Below, one piece after another: positions 42,669-51,142 of a stretch of DNA of 64,000 nucleotides. This DNA is from a virus. The position numbers were made by a program, and so were the translations under genes. The stretch spans positions 1 to 64,000 of IMG/VR virus record IMGVR_UViG_3300032251_000002; one strand, 5' to 3'. Positions within the stretch are counted from its first letter, which is position 1. The number at the start of each line of letters is the position of its first letter. The notes under the pieces were generated by a model. The model was not told the DNA's origin. It was given only the letters and a program-made list of their open reading frames with translations, and ran no database searches.

Positions 42669-42697
42669 GAGTATAATACATTATGTATTATACTCAT
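42669..42697. terminator. HD-GYP / small membrane protein bidirectional terminator
   Basis: GAGTATAATACA/TGTATTATACTC with a TTA loop, with A/T runs on both sides. Confidence 0.75.
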
Positions 42698-42702
42698 ATT
42701 TA

Positions 42703-42909
42703 TTACATCTTAGTTAAAAAATAAAATCCATTGATTAAAAGTGCTAACAAAGTTATTGACAATGTAGCCTTAATGTATAATCTGTGAATTCGTTCATTTG
42801 TTCCTCTTCGGAATCTAATCTTTGCATCAGTTCTATACATCATTATAGCCTGTATAATCCATAAGAATATTACTATGAAGTTAAAGTACTCCATTATAAA
42901 TTTTAGCAT
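42703..42909 (-). CDS. small two-TM membrane protein
   Basis: A 68-residue protein with two hydrophobic segments (FIVIFLWIIQAIMM and ITLLALLINGFYFL) separated by a basic loop (RFRRGTNERIHRLYIK). It is isolated, with an elaborate upstream region (duplicated CAATATATTG, hairpin, possible leader peptide). It could be a membrane effector such as an immunity or lysis regulator; nothing proves it. Confidence 0.6.
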   Translation of the reverse strand: MLKFIMEYFNFIVIFLWIIQAIMMYRTDAKIRFRRGTNERIHRLYIKATLSITLLALLINGFYFLTKM

Positions 42910-42929
42910 AAATATACCACCTTAGTCTT

Positions 42930-42956
42930 TTAGAACCCCCTTGAGTTTACGCTCAC
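42930..42956 (-). CDS. possible 8-codon leader peptide
   Basis: A GTG start eight bases after AGGAG opens an 8-residue frame (MSVNSRGF) ending at 42930, about 20 bases before the small membrane protein gene. The RBS is real-looking; translation is unproven. It might couple translation to the downstream gene. Confidence 0.25.
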   Translation of the reverse strand: MSVNSRGF

Positions 42957-42975
42957 AATAAATCTCCTATATATA

Positions 42976-43022
42976 ATCAATATATTGTAGACCTAGTTAT
43001 GGTCTCACATCAATATATTGTA
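42976..43022. promoter_or_regulatory. duplicated palindromic element upstream of the 42703-42909 gene
   Basis: The 14-base sequence ATCAATATATTGTA occurs at 42976-42989 and again at 43009-43022 (33-base period, about three helical turns). Each contains the palindrome CAATATATTG. Between them a AGACC/GGTCT hairpin (42989-43005) lies. This looks like a pair of operator sites for a dimeric regulator. Confidence 0.55.
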
Positions 43023-43060
43023 ATGTCAAAAAAATATCTATAATAAATAGTTCGTTAAAA

Positions 43061-43099
43061 TGATAGACTAAGATAGTATAATTCCACCTTAGTCTATCA
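43061..43099 (-). terminator. terminator after the 43103 gene
   Basis: 12-bp stem TGATAGACTAAG/CTTAGTCTATCA with a 15-base loop. Confidence 0.6.
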
Positions 43100-43102
43100 A
43101 TG

Positions 43103-44035
43103 TTATAATACTGTTACACGCTCTAAAAAGCTATTGATATCTAATATTAAAGTATTTTTACTACCATTTAAATATTCAAAAACTATATAGTTACAAGTAT
43201 TGAAATAATGTTCTTCCTCAGCATCTCTTGCTATACATTTATCAAATTGTCTTTGGTCATCAGCGTAATTATTATTTAAATCTATAATTGATTTAACACT
43301 TATTTCACCATGAGGTATATTGCAATTAGTTCTACCATTTTTGAAACTAGTTGGATAAATGTTAAATTCAAAATGAACTTGAACGTCTGATGCGTCATCT
43401 AATGGTCTTAACTCTGCTACACCAGCAAATAGATTTATATTCATAGCTTGATTCTCAAACTTACTGTCAATATACTCAAACTCAACATATGGAGAATTTT
43501 GATAGTATTCTTTATCTACATCATTTTTACATGCATTAACATCAACATATCGTTCTTCCATTGCTATTACAGAGTCATTTTTTGTAGTTATAGCTTTAAC
43601 TCTAACTAAACCTTTTGGTAAATCTATTGCATGATTATGCACTTTATGTGAATTAATCCAGTATATTCTCTCTTCTTGAACTATAGCATAAGTTTCGTCA
43701 ATTTCATCTGGAACTTCTTCAATAGTGTTTAATTCTTCTTCTACTGCAAAATCATCATCTTCAAAATCATCTAATGGATAACCATTAAATTCATCAACAG
43801 ATTCTACAACTTCTATATCAACATACTCAGCTTTAACCTTTACATTAATACATTCATCTTTATTATGTTGATTTAAAGACAACATACAGAAAGATTCAAT
43901 TTCAGTATCATATATAAAAGCATAACCTTCTTCATATGCCTTCATTATAGTTAATCCATCTAAATCAGTAACATTCTTAATATGACTTTTTTTAACTCTA
44001 TACTGTTTACCCTCTTCGTTTAATTTAACTGCCAT
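43103..44035 (-). CDS. hypothetical acidic protein with internal repeat
   Basis: A 310-residue acidic protein. Two related halves are visible: about residues 120-210 (RIYWINSHKVHNHAIDLPKG, then DVNACKNDVDKEYYQNSPYVEFEYI) and about 225-305 (HFEFNIYPTSFKNGRTNCNI, then RQFDKCIARDAEEEHYFNTCNYIVFEYL), with matching motifs such as LP/IPxG and NSPYVEFEY / CNYIVFEY. So it contains a duplicated module. Function unknown. Terminator hairpin follows. Confidence 0.6.
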   Translation of the reverse strand: MAVKLNEEGKQYRVKKSHIKNVTDLDGLTIMKAYEEGYAFIYDTEIESFCMLSLNQHNKDECINVKVKAEYVDIEVVESVDEFNGYPLDDFEDDDFAVEEELNTIEEVPDEIDETYAIVQEERIYWINSHKVHNHAIDLPKGLVRVKAITTKNDSVIAMEERYVDVNACKNDVDKEYYQNSPYVEFEYIDSKFENQAMNINLFAGVAELRPLDDASDVQVHFEFNIYPTSFKNGRTNCNIPHGEISVKSIIDLNNNYADDQRQFDKCIARDAEEEHYFNTCNYIVFEYLNGSKNTLILDINSFLERVTVL

Positions 44036-44064
44036 AATTAATCCTCCTTAATTACATATTAAAT

Positions 44065-44094
44065 AAGGGATATCTAAATTAATAGATATCCCTT
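44065..44094 (-). terminator. DNA ligase terminator
   Basis: Perfect 12-bp stem AAGGGATATCTA/TAGATATCCCTT with U-rich sequence following on the minus strand. Confidence 0.7.
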
Positions 44095-44098
44095 GATA

Positions 44099-46135
44099 TT
44101 ATTTATTGAGTAATAAACTCTTTAAGAAACTCTCATTAATGATTGGAATTCCTAAATCTTTTGCATCTTTATTCTTACCTGTATTACTTTCGATATCATT
44201 ATTAATAAGATAATTAGTATTCTTACTTACCTTACCACTAACTTTATGACCAAGTAACTCTAACTCTTTCTTAAGTTCTGTACGGTTTTTCCACTGATTT
44301 ACTGAACCTGTGATTACAAACTTATACTTAGGAGTGTTGCCATTTTTAGCAATAGCTTCTTTAAATATACATAAGTTGTTTTCAACATGATTATAAACAT
44401 CAATGAAATCATCTTGGAACTTTCTCATACCTTTAATAAACTTATTAATTCTGATGTCGGAGAATCCTTCAGTGTGTAATAATGTTTCATAGAATTCTTC
44501 ACCTTCATAGAAAAATAAATCTTCATCATAATCAGCAAATAGTTCTTCAATTGTCCAAATTGTCATAAGGTCTTTTGCTTGAGACAATCCAAAGTCATCA
44601 ATACCTAGTCCAGCAAGAATCTCATAATCAAATGGTTGCTTACTTTCAATAGCTTTTTTAATTCCATTAGCAGATACTTTACCCATGCCATCAAGTTTAG
44701 CAACTTCATTATAATCTAACTCATAAAGGTCAGATATACGGTGTAGCATATCAGCATTATAAAGTTTCTTAAGAGTGCTTGAACCTACACCTTTGATATC
44801 AAGTTTTACTAAATATCTTTCAACTCTACCTACAATTTTACCATCACATTCTTCATTATAACAATAAGCAAAGACTTCTGTATCATTTAAGAATATTGGT
44901 TTCTTACATATAGGACATAGTTGTATAAATTCGAATGGCTCAATCAAATCATTCTCTGGAACATCAAGTTTTTCAACATATGATAAAGTATCATTACGAT
45001 ATTGAACTAATACTTTACTGCCAATTCCCAGACCTAATTTTTCAAATCTCTCATAGTTAGCTAGGGATACAGTTGTCTGTTCAGCACCATTAAACACAAC
45101 TGGCTCAAACACAACTTTAGGAGTAATTCTACTTGTCTTACCATAATCAAATACAAAGTCAACTACAGTTGATTCTTTTTCCATATAAGGGAACTTTAAA
45201 GCAACTGCCCACTTAGGTTTAGAGTTTGTAATTCCTAATTTACGATACTTAGGGTCAAGTAATTCAATTACCAAGCCATCAATCATAAATGGTAAATCAA
45301 ATCTTTCAGTTGAAAGAGTATCATAGATGTCTTCAATTTGTGTTGTAATAGTGTCTAAGTCACCCTCAAGTATTTCAAGATTATCATTAAACTTAATAGA
45401 ATTTAAAGAACCAACCTTACCACTAAATTCTCTTTCAATGAATAAATATTCATCCATTTTATCTACTTCTTCATCAATGAAACTCATACCTAATGGAACT
45501 AGAGTAAGATATTCTACATATTCATGTGCATTATCTCTATCAAGTAATCCAGCTACTAAACTTCTTGGATTAGCATATGTAGACAATCCTGGCTCTTCTT
45601 GTATCAAATCAAAGTTTTCATAAGTAGTCATAACTTCATATTTAATTCCTACATGAGATTCATCTAAGATAGTCATATCTTTAAATACATGGTATAAATC
45701 TTTACCTTTACCATTTCTACCTCTTGTTAATGCAGTTACGACCTTACCTTTATTGTACTCAATAACTACACTGTTACCATCATACTTATAAGATAATCCT
45801 ACATCAAACGGACCAAAGTCATTACCTGTAGTTCTATAAAACCATTCCTTAAGTTCAACAATAGTATTTACTTTAGAAAGTGACCCAACAAGGTGTCCAA
45901 AAGAATGTTTAACATTTACTGTACCTTTACCCTCTTTAGGTTCTGCTCCAATAGGTAATGGACCAACTTCACTTTCATATCTATCTCTTAATGCATCATA
46001 TATGTCATCTGACATAGATTTCTTTTCTTCATTGTAATAAGTTTTAGCTGCTTTTTCTAACATCATCTTAACTAAGGACTGCTGTTTAGCATCCCATTTA
46101 GGTAAATCTAAGTAATCTGAAGTTCTTAATCCCAC
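44099..46135 (-). CDS. ligA: NAD-dependent DNA ligase
   Basis: A full-length LigA-type ligase of 678 residues. It shows an N-terminal NAD-binding segment (about residues 35-55), the adenylation lysine in SYKYDG (about residues 116-121), the OB-fold, a four-Cys zinc finger (CPICKKP ... YCYNEEC, about 400-430), helix-hairpin-helix repeats (DIKGVGSSTLKKL, AKLDGMGKVSANGI) and a C-terminal BRCT domain (FVITGSVNQWKNRTELKK, about 600-678). It seals nicks using NAD+ in replication and repair. Start is GTG at 46135 after AAGGAGG. KptA lies immediately upstream in the operon and also uses NAD+. Confidence 0.95.
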   Translation of the reverse strand: MGLRTSDYLDLPKWDAKQQSLVKMMLEKAAKTYYNEEKKSMSDDIYDALRDRYESEVGPLPIGAEPKEGKGTVNVKHSFGHLVGSLSKVNTIVELKEWFYRTTGNDFGPFDVGLSYKYDGNSVVIEYNKGKVVTALTRGRNGKGKDLYHVFKDMTILDESHVGIKYEVMTTYENFDLIQEEPGLSTYANPRSLVAGLLDRDNAHEYVEYLTLVPLGMSFIDEEVDKMDEYLFIEREFSGKVGSLNSIKFNDNLEILEGDLDTITTQIEDIYDTLSTERFDLPFMIDGLVIELLDPKYRKLGITNSKPKWAVALKFPYMEKESTVVDFVFDYGKTSRITPKVVFEPVVFNGAEQTTVSLANYERFEKLGLGIGSKVLVQYRNDTLSYVEKLDVPENDLIEPFEFIQLCPICKKPIFLNDTEVFAYCYNEECDGKIVGRVERYLVKLDIKGVGSSTLKKLYNADMLHRISDLYELDYNEVAKLDGMGKVSANGIKKAIESKQPFDYEILAGLGIDDFGLSQAKDLMTIWTIEELFADYDEDLFFYEGEEFYETLLHTEGFSDIRINKFIKGMRKFQDDFIDVYNHVENNLCIFKEAIAKNGNTPKYKFVITGSVNQWKNRTELKKELELLGHKVSGKVSKNTNYLINNDIESNTGKNKDAKDLGIPIINESFLKSLLLNK

Positions 46136-46147
46136 AGTGTTTCCTCC

Positions 46148-46699
46148 TTAGTAATACTCATAATAATCTGGACTCACATAATCTACAAGCCAAACATTGT
46201 TAATAGTCTTATAAAATACTATACCATCATCATGCATTTTTTTAGCATTAATTCTAATTATCTTAGGGTCTCCTCTTCGACTGCCTACAGTTCTAGCAGT
46301 TTCTTCATCTTTAGATAAATGTACTGCGTGTCTGGTCATTTTTCTAATACCATCATAAGATATAGTTTCCCAAGTTTTTTGAGTAGTTCCATGATATAAA
46401 TATTTTGGTGGTATTTCTGGATGCATATTAAATGTAACATCTACTGTAGATATACTATGACCTTGATTAGCTCTAATCATATTACCATCTTTTGAGAATG
46501 AATACCTTGTTTTCTTATCAGTTGCAACTACTTCTTTAAGTTTTTCTAAAGACATTTTATGTTTTGGAGAAAACCTACTTATTCTATCAAGTAATTCTTC
46601 AACAAAACAATACCCATCCAAGTCTAACTTAAGAGATAGACTTGATGGATTGTGTCTTAGAACATAACTAAGATATCTACTTAGTTTATCATTGTTCAT
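46148..46699 (-). CDS. kptA: RNA 2'-phosphotransferase (Tpt1/KptA)
   Basis: A complete Tpt1/KptA-type enzyme of 183 residues. LSYVLRHNPSSLSLKLDLDG (residues about 6-25) is the family N-terminus; then RANQGHS, the NAD-binding LYHGTTQKTW and HAVHLSKD follow, with the conserved Arg-His-Arg residues. The enzyme transfers a 2'-phosphate from an RNA splice junction to NAD+, forming ADP-ribose 1'',2''-cyclic phosphate; some homologs ADP-ribosylate 5'-phosphate nucleic-acid ends. The real start is 46699 (GAGGGG upstream); a longer frame only overlaps the preceding gene. It is upstream of the NAD-dependent ligase; a macro domain at 6632 could process its by-product. Confidence 0.92.
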   Translation of the reverse strand: MNNDKLSRYLSYVLRHNPSSLSLKLDLDGYCFVEELLDRISRFSPKHKMSLEKLKEVVATDKKTRYSFSKDGNMIRANQGHSISTVDVTFNMHPEIPPKYLYHGTTQKTWETISYDGIRKMTRHAVHLSKDEETARTVGSRRGDPKIIRINAKKMHDDGIVFYKTINNVWLVDYVSPDYYEYY

Positions 46700-47114
46700 C
46701 TCTGTACCCCTCAAAATTCTTCTTTGCAAATTCTTTGAACTCTTCAAGTGACATGATGTCCATATACTTATGACTAACAACATGACATTTAGCTTTGTAA
46801 TACTTAATGTAATCATTGTTCTCAGTATATCCTTCTCCATCAAATACAAATATATGATGATGATATCCTAAAACACCTCTATCAAACATATGTGCCATTC
46901 TTTGAAGTTCTCTATTTGCTGCATTTTCACCTAACCAACCTATTTCAATAATCATTTGTGGTTTATTAGGGAAAGTTAATCTTAACATTTCATCTCTAGC
47001 TTCAGTAATACCAAACTGGTCTCTGAACATAGCTTCTGATTCTGGATTCATTTTATAGCTTTTTAAGATTTCAATAACCTTATTTACTGGACTCATTACT
47101 GTTTGTTTACTCAT
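46689..47114 (-). CDS. hypothetical protein
   Basis: A 141-residue protein. It has helical ends and a central strand region (MIIEIGWLGENA, GVLGYHHHIFVFDGEGY) followed by CHVVSHKYMDIMSLEEF. The last part is similar to NVVSHDYAIIRSKDMDTF in the next gene, so the two may share a fold. No domain recognised. It overlaps KptA by 11 bases. Confidence 0.6.
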   Translation of the reverse strand: MSKQTVMSPVNKVIEILKSYKMNPESEAMFRDQFGITEARDEMLRLTFPNKPQMIIEIGWLGENAANRELQRMAHMFDRGVLGYHHHIFVFDGEGYTENNDYIKYYKAKCHVVSHKYMDIMSLEEFKEFAKKNFEGYRDEQ

Positions 47115-47115
47115 A

Positions 47116-47709
47116 TTATTTACCTCTTTTCGTTATTAAGTTATTAAGACTTATAGCCTTATATAGTTTACCTAAAAATGATTGTTTCTTTTCAATAACT
47201 TTAGTTGGTTTTTCACCGACTAATAATACTTCTTTAGATTCAAAGCTTTTAAAGAATCCATCAAACACATTTTTGTTTTCAGTAAAGTATGTAATTGTTT
47301 TGTCAAGGTTTTCACTGTCAAAAATATTTCCTCTTACAAAATGAATATCACGTTTTAAGAAAGTATCCATATCTTTACTTCTAATGATTGCATAATCATG
47401 AGATACTACATTAATATCAGTCATTGTAAAATCAAATAAATCTAAAGGATTATTCTTAACTCTATTTTTATGGAAAATTACAACTTGACTAGTATTTTCT
47501 CTAAGATATCTTAGCATTCCTTTATGAAAAATACCTTCATCCGTAACTATAGAACCATCCCTCATTCTATTTGAAATTATTACATATGTGAAACCTTCTT
47601 CCTTCTCAGCCATATATTTTAAAGTAGTATGCCAATGTGTCAACCTTTGTTTCATAGCTCTAGCTTCAAGAATCCTACCTTCATCAATAAATGCATCATA
47701 AATTATCAT
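47116..47709 (-). CDS. hypothetical protein
   Basis: A 197-residue protein. A possible Rossmann-like alpha/beta pattern (TYVIISNRM, SQVVIFHKNRV, NVVSHDYAIIRS, EVLLVGEKP) suggests a nucleotide-binding or NAD-related fold, but no motif is conclusive. It is one base away from the 46689-47114 gene and shares a short local similarity with it. A terminator hairpin (47734-47757) is upstream. Confidence 0.6.
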   Translation of the reverse strand: MIIYDAFIDEGRILEARAMKQRLTHWHTTLKYMAEKEEGFTYVIISNRMRDGSIVTDEGIFHKGMLRYLRENTSQVVIFHKNRVKNNPLDLFDFTMTDINVVSHDYAIIRSKDMDTFLKRDIHFVRGNIFDSENLDKTITYFTENKNVFDGFFKSFESKEVLLVGEKPTKVIEKKQSFLGKLYKAISLNNLITKRGK

Positions 47710-47733
47710 ATCTTTCCTCCCTTGTTAAAAAAT

Positions 47734-47757
47734 ATAGCCTAGAATAATCTAGGCTAT
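47734..47757 (-). terminator. terminator after the C39-like peptidase
   Basis: Perfect 10-bp stem ATAGCCTAGA/TCTAGGCTAT followed by six U on the minus strand. Confidence 0.75.
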
Positions 47758-48327
47758 CTTACTTATAATCCAGAAACCACCATTAATAACTCTCATAGCT
47801 CTTATAAGAGTATCAACTGTTGCTTCTTTTCTTTCAGTAATATTTTCATAATCAATTCCTACAGGTGATAAGATTAAACAATTATTTTGTTCATCTATTC
47901 CTTCTATAAGAACTACATGTCTTGATGGTTTATGTTTAGAATTAACTAAACTGTAATCTAAACTAACAATAATATCTGCATCATTGTTAAGAATTAAATT
48001 CTTAACATAATTTGCATCATAATCAAATGAGTCTTGAACTGCTTTCCAATCAACATAAGTTTCCTTTAATGGAATTCCTTCTGGTTTAAAGAATTGTTGG
48101 TTTAAATCATTTACATGACAACCTTGGTCTTCAAACTTTTTAGCAATTTTAACATTAGGATACATTTCTTTATCTTTTTCAGATGTTTGAAATTTAAGAA
48201 ATTTTGTTGCTAATCCTAATTGAGAGTAACCTTTATCAAGGTTATGTCTCTTTAGAATCATTAGTATACATGCTGGAACACACATATTTGGGTCTTGATT
48301 AACTATAATTTTGTATCTTTTCTTCAA
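47749..48327 (-). CDS. C39-like (papain-fold) cysteine peptidase
   Basis: A 192-residue protein. An N-terminal QDPNMCVPACILMIL (about residues 10-24) provides the oxyanion Gln and catalytic Cys, and RHVVLIEGID (about 137-146) the catalytic His, as in C39 bacteriocin-processing or C39-like peptidases. An acid follows in the C-terminal third. It is soluble, without transporter domains. TTG start after AGGAGG. Possible roles are processing of a phage or host peptide; unknown. Confidence 0.75.
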   Translation of the reverse strand: MKKRYKIIVNQDPNMCVPACILMILKRHNLDKGYSQLGLATKFLKFQTSEKDKEMYPNVKIAKKFEDQGCHVNDLNQQFFKPEGIPLKETYVDWKAVQDSFDYDANYVKNLILNNDADIIVSLDYSLVNSKHKPSRHVVLIEGIDEQNNCLILSPVGIDYENITERKEATVDTLIRAMRVINGGFWIISKIA

Positions 48328-48338
48328 ATCAAAACCTC

Positions 48339-48905
48339 CTAAATAAGTGACTTGTCAAATTTTGATTCATCTACATTTTGTACCAATGATGACATATCAA
48401 TACCCATTTCAATAAACTTATCAAAAGCTTTTCTTGCTGAATTCTCATTAACTATATGAAATAATACTGCATATTGTTCCTTGATGTCATCAACTAATTC
48501 ACAATTAACTTTAGATAGATTTATTATTATTTCACTTAGTTCAGGATTACTTTCAGCTGTCACACTATAGTTTTCTGATACAAACTTAATAAAGTCAGTT
48601 TCATTGTCTCTCTTGTTATCAATATTTACACCAGTCATACCATATCTATTAAGTATACTTTTAAACTCGTAAGATTCAAGTTTGAAATATCCTTTTTTCA
48701 ATAGTTTTTTAACATTTTCCATTGCATGAGTATAATGACTAAAAGCCATTTGAAGTTCTTCAAATGCTTGCACATGGTTCTTTTTAAGGTCAAGTTCAAT
48801 TAAACCAGCAACTTCTTGTTGAAATCCAGTGGTTACTTCACCTATACGTTTTTTCTTCTTAGATGTTAAGAATTCTCTTAATGTTTTTTTAGTAATGTTT
48901 GCCAT
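48339..48905 (-). CDS. hypothetical helical protein
   Basis: A 188-residue, mainly helical protein; basic N-terminus (TKKTLREFLTSKKKKRIG), central helices and a Val/Glu/Asn-rich C-terminus. No family recognised. It lies between a four-Cys mini-protein and the C39-like peptidase, with 12-17-base gaps, in one operon. Confidence 0.6.
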   Translation of the reverse strand: MANITKKTLREFLTSKKKKRIGEVTTGFQQEVAGLIELDLKKNHVQAFEELQMAFSHYTHAMENVKKLLKKGYFKLESYEFKSILNRYGMTGVNIDNKRDNETDFIKFVSENYSVTAESNPELSEIIINLSKVNCELVDDIKEQYAVLFHIVNENSARKAFDKFIEMGIDMSSLVQNVDESKFDKSLI

Positions 48906-48921
48906 TGGTTGTTCTCCTTAT

Positions 48922-49125
48922 CTAAAATGATGTCTTAAGTTGTGAAAACTTATTACATGGAATTAAACAATCTTTTCCAATTGTTATAACTACTTCAGAT
49001 AATCTATCCTTAATCAATTCAATTACTTCATTGTTTAATGCAAGATAGTCATCTTTAAATTTACATACGCTTTCCTTATTACAATTATCACACACTCTTA
49101 ATCTACTTTCTGGACTTCTAGCCAT
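48922..49125 (-). CDS. small four-cysteine protein
   Basis: A 67-residue protein with CDNCNKESVC (about residues 12-21) and a later pair (DCLIPC), giving a likely zinc-binding knuckle with a helical connector (LALNNEVIELIKDRL). No function known. It starts the C39 operon; a class I promoter motif (49149-49160) is about 25 bases upstream. Confidence 0.65.
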   Translation of the reverse strand: MARSPESRLRVCDNCNKESVCKFKDDYLALNNEVIELIKDRLSEVVITIGKDCLIPCNKFSQLKTSF

Positions 49126-49148
49126 TGTAATTCCTCCTTATCCTAGCT

Positions 49149-49160
49149 ATAATATATACT
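49149..49160 (-). promoter_or_regulatory. class I promoter motif, four-cysteine/C39 operon
   Basis: Minus strand reads TAAGTATATATTATAGCTA, core at 49149-49156, close (about 24 bases) to the ATG at 49125. The same TATATTATAGCTA extension occurs before RNA polymerase beta-C. Confidence 0.55.
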
Positions 49161-50272
49161 TAAAATTTATCTTTACCATAGATGAAACCACATGTAGACA
49201 ATATAATATTCAAAAGAAGTATTACAGTATAAGCTACACCAGATGGGTCTAATTGAATGTATTCAAAATCAGCCATTTCTTTTCTATCAAACTTATCTAT
49301 TATATAAGCTTCAGTTTCATCTAAAATGTTATAAAACATTTCAGTAGTTCCATAATTATTAATCATGTTTCTTACTTCAATTTTTAAAGCTTCATCTTCT
49401 GCCCATGAGAATACATGAGTCCATTCAATATCAGTTCCTTTAGAACCTATTACAATAATAAAATCATTCTTATTACCATTTTCCCATTTCTCTTGAAGTG
49501 CATATGCTTCTTGAATTGGAACATTTCCAACGTTAACAACTATAACATTAATTTCTTTCCATGACTTCTTCTTACCAGTTTCTTCATCAGTTATCATGGT
49601 GTTAAGATTAGAATTCATCTCATTTAAATTTTCCAAAGTTTTATCAAATTCTGGAAATGCACCTAGTAGTCTCATTACCATAAAATTTTTCACATCATTA
49701 GGATACTCTGGTAAATGTTTGTAATCCTTGATATCTATCTCTTCATATTTATATATTGAACTTGAGACTTTTAGATAATTATCGTACTTGTGTAAACTTG
49801 ATGTTGGTTGACCTATTTCCCACCATTGATATAACTCACTAGCTTTATTAGGATAACTATCTTTAAATCTAGTTCCATCAGGTGCTTTAGTCACATATTG
49901 TTTACCACCATCAGATGTTTTAATCCAGTTCTTAGCTGAATGATGTTTCCATTTTCCTGGGATGGTTTCTATATACGTTTCGGTTTTTGTTTTACCATTT
50001 ACAGTTTTAGTTCTTGTTTTAGTTACAGTTTTAGGTGGAATCCATTCATCCCATTCCTCTTTATGACCTACTTCAGTTATTCTACCTGACCATATTTCAG
50101 TATCAGTTATTCTTGCTTTAATATCTATCTTTATTACAATAAAGTTAATTGCAATTAAAATAAAAACTCCCAGTACTATAAAGTGTACTGGGATTTCTAT
50201 ATTTAATTTAACTTTAATTATAATAAATATTATAGCAAGTAAAATTGGTAATCCTACTGTTACAATATTCAT
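49160..50272 (-). CDS. membrane protein with TPM-like domain
   Basis: A 370-residue protein. Two N-terminal membrane segments (about residues 5-50), a Thr/Lys-rich soluble region (KTVTKTRTKTVNGKTKTE), a domain with NVIVVNVGNVPIQEAYALQEKW and NDFIIVIG (about 240-270) like TPM (DUF477) domains, and a C-terminal membrane segment (about 345-365). TPM proteins are commonly encoded beside LemA, and a LemA-like gene is immediately upstream, supporting the assignment. It would act at the cell membrane; role unknown. Confidence 0.6.
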   Translation of the reverse strand: MNIVTVGLPILLAIIFIIIKVKLNIEIPVHFIVLGVFILIAINFIVIKIDIKARITDTEIWSGRITEVGHKEEWDEWIPPKTVTKTRTKTVNGKTKTETYIETIPGKWKHHSAKNWIKTSDGGKQYVTKAPDGTRFKDSYPNKASELYQWWEIGQPTSSLHKYDNYLKVSSSIYKYEEIDIKDYKHLPEYPNDVKNFMVMRLLGAFPEFDKTLENLNEMNSNLNTMITDEETGKKKSWKEINVIVVNVGNVPIQEAYALQEKWENGNKNDFIIVIGSKGTDIEWTHVFSWAEDEALKIEVRNMINNYGTTEMFYNILDETEAYIIDKFDRKEMADFEYIQLDPSGVAYTVILLLNIILSTCGFIYGKDKF

Positions 50273-50281
50273 AATAACCTC

Positions 50282-50839
50282 CTAATCGTCTTTGTTATCA
50301 AATAAGTCTACTTCATCACTACCACCATCATCAAATGTTTTCTTAGTCTCATCAGATGTGATAACGAAGTCATTCATATCTAGTTCAGTTTTACCTAAGA
50401 TAGCTGACATAATGAAATGAACTTCTACATAAGTATTGTATTCTCTAACAACATCTGTAATCTTCATTTGCATATTATTAAAGTTTGCTCTACCACTCTC
50501 AATAGCAGCTTGTAAGTTAGTATAAACTTCAGTACCTAGTTGTGGATTATCTTCTTTAATCATTTGGAATAAAGGAGCAGAGTCTTCATAACGACCACCA
50601 ATTAATCCAGTATATAATTCTTTATAATGTTCAGCTTGCTGCTCTGTTACTTGTGCCATTTCTTTAAATGTTTTCCACATAGCATCATAAGATGTTTGGT
50701 TGGCAACATACTGTGCATCAATTTGATTTTCTAATTTAATCATAGTTGTTCTTGATGATAATACTGATGCTATTGAACCTACAATTAGTAACAGTACAAT
50801 ACCTAAAATTGATAATCCGATAATAGTTCCTTTTTTCAT
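50282..50839 (-). CDS. LemA-like protein
   Basis: A 185-residue protein: one N-terminal membrane segment (about residues 5-28, GLSILGIVLLLIVGSIASVL), then a long helical domain with KLENQIDAQYVANQTSYDAMW and ITDVVREYNTYVEVHF, which fits LemA family four-helix proteins. The acidic tail ends DLFDNKDD. In bacteria LemA is a membrane-anchored protein often adjacent to a TPM gene, as here. Role in phage unknown. Confidence 0.7.
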   Translation of the reverse strand: MKKGTIIGLSILGIVLLLIVGSIASVLSSRTTMIKLENQIDAQYVANQTSYDAMWKTFKEMAQVTEQQAEHYKELYTGLIGGRYEDSAPLFQMIKEDNPQLGTEVYTNLQAAIESGRANFNNMQMKITDVVREYNTYVEVHFIMSAILGKTELDMNDFVITSDETKKTFDDGGSDEVDLFDNKDD

Positions 50840-50851
50840 TTTAAATCTCCT

Positions 50852-51142
50852 TTATTGGTTGGCTTGTTGGTCTAAAAGTATAGTTAATAAATCATTTCTA
50901 CACTTTGTAGCTAACTTATCTAATGATAAGTCTTTTCTTATGAGCAAGTCTCCGACAAATTGCAATGTTGAGTTAAGTTCAGTCTTTAGACTTGGGTCAC
51001 TTAAACGAATTATAAAGTAAGGACTAAAGTTGTTGTGATTAACTTCAACTCTTAATGACTCACTACCATAATCCTTCCTAAGTACTTGTTTAATTAAATC
51101 AATTTTTTCTTTTAATTGATTTGTCTTGTATTCTTCTATCAT
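50852..51142 (-). CDS. small alpha/beta protein, expanded phage family member
   Basis: A 96-residue protein: helix (NQLKEKIDLIKQVLRKDYG), strands (SLRVEVNHNN, YFIIRLSD), helix and C-terminal LDKLATKCRNDLLTILLD. The layout is shared with the 12.2-16.7 kb cluster and its neighbours. It overlaps the 51139 gene by 4 bases. Function unknown. Confidence 0.65.
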   Translation of the reverse strand: MIEEYKTNQLKEKIDLIKQVLRKDYGSESLRVEVNHNNFSPYFIIRLSDPSLKTELNSTLQFVGDLLIRKDLSLDKLATKCRNDLLTILLDQQANQ

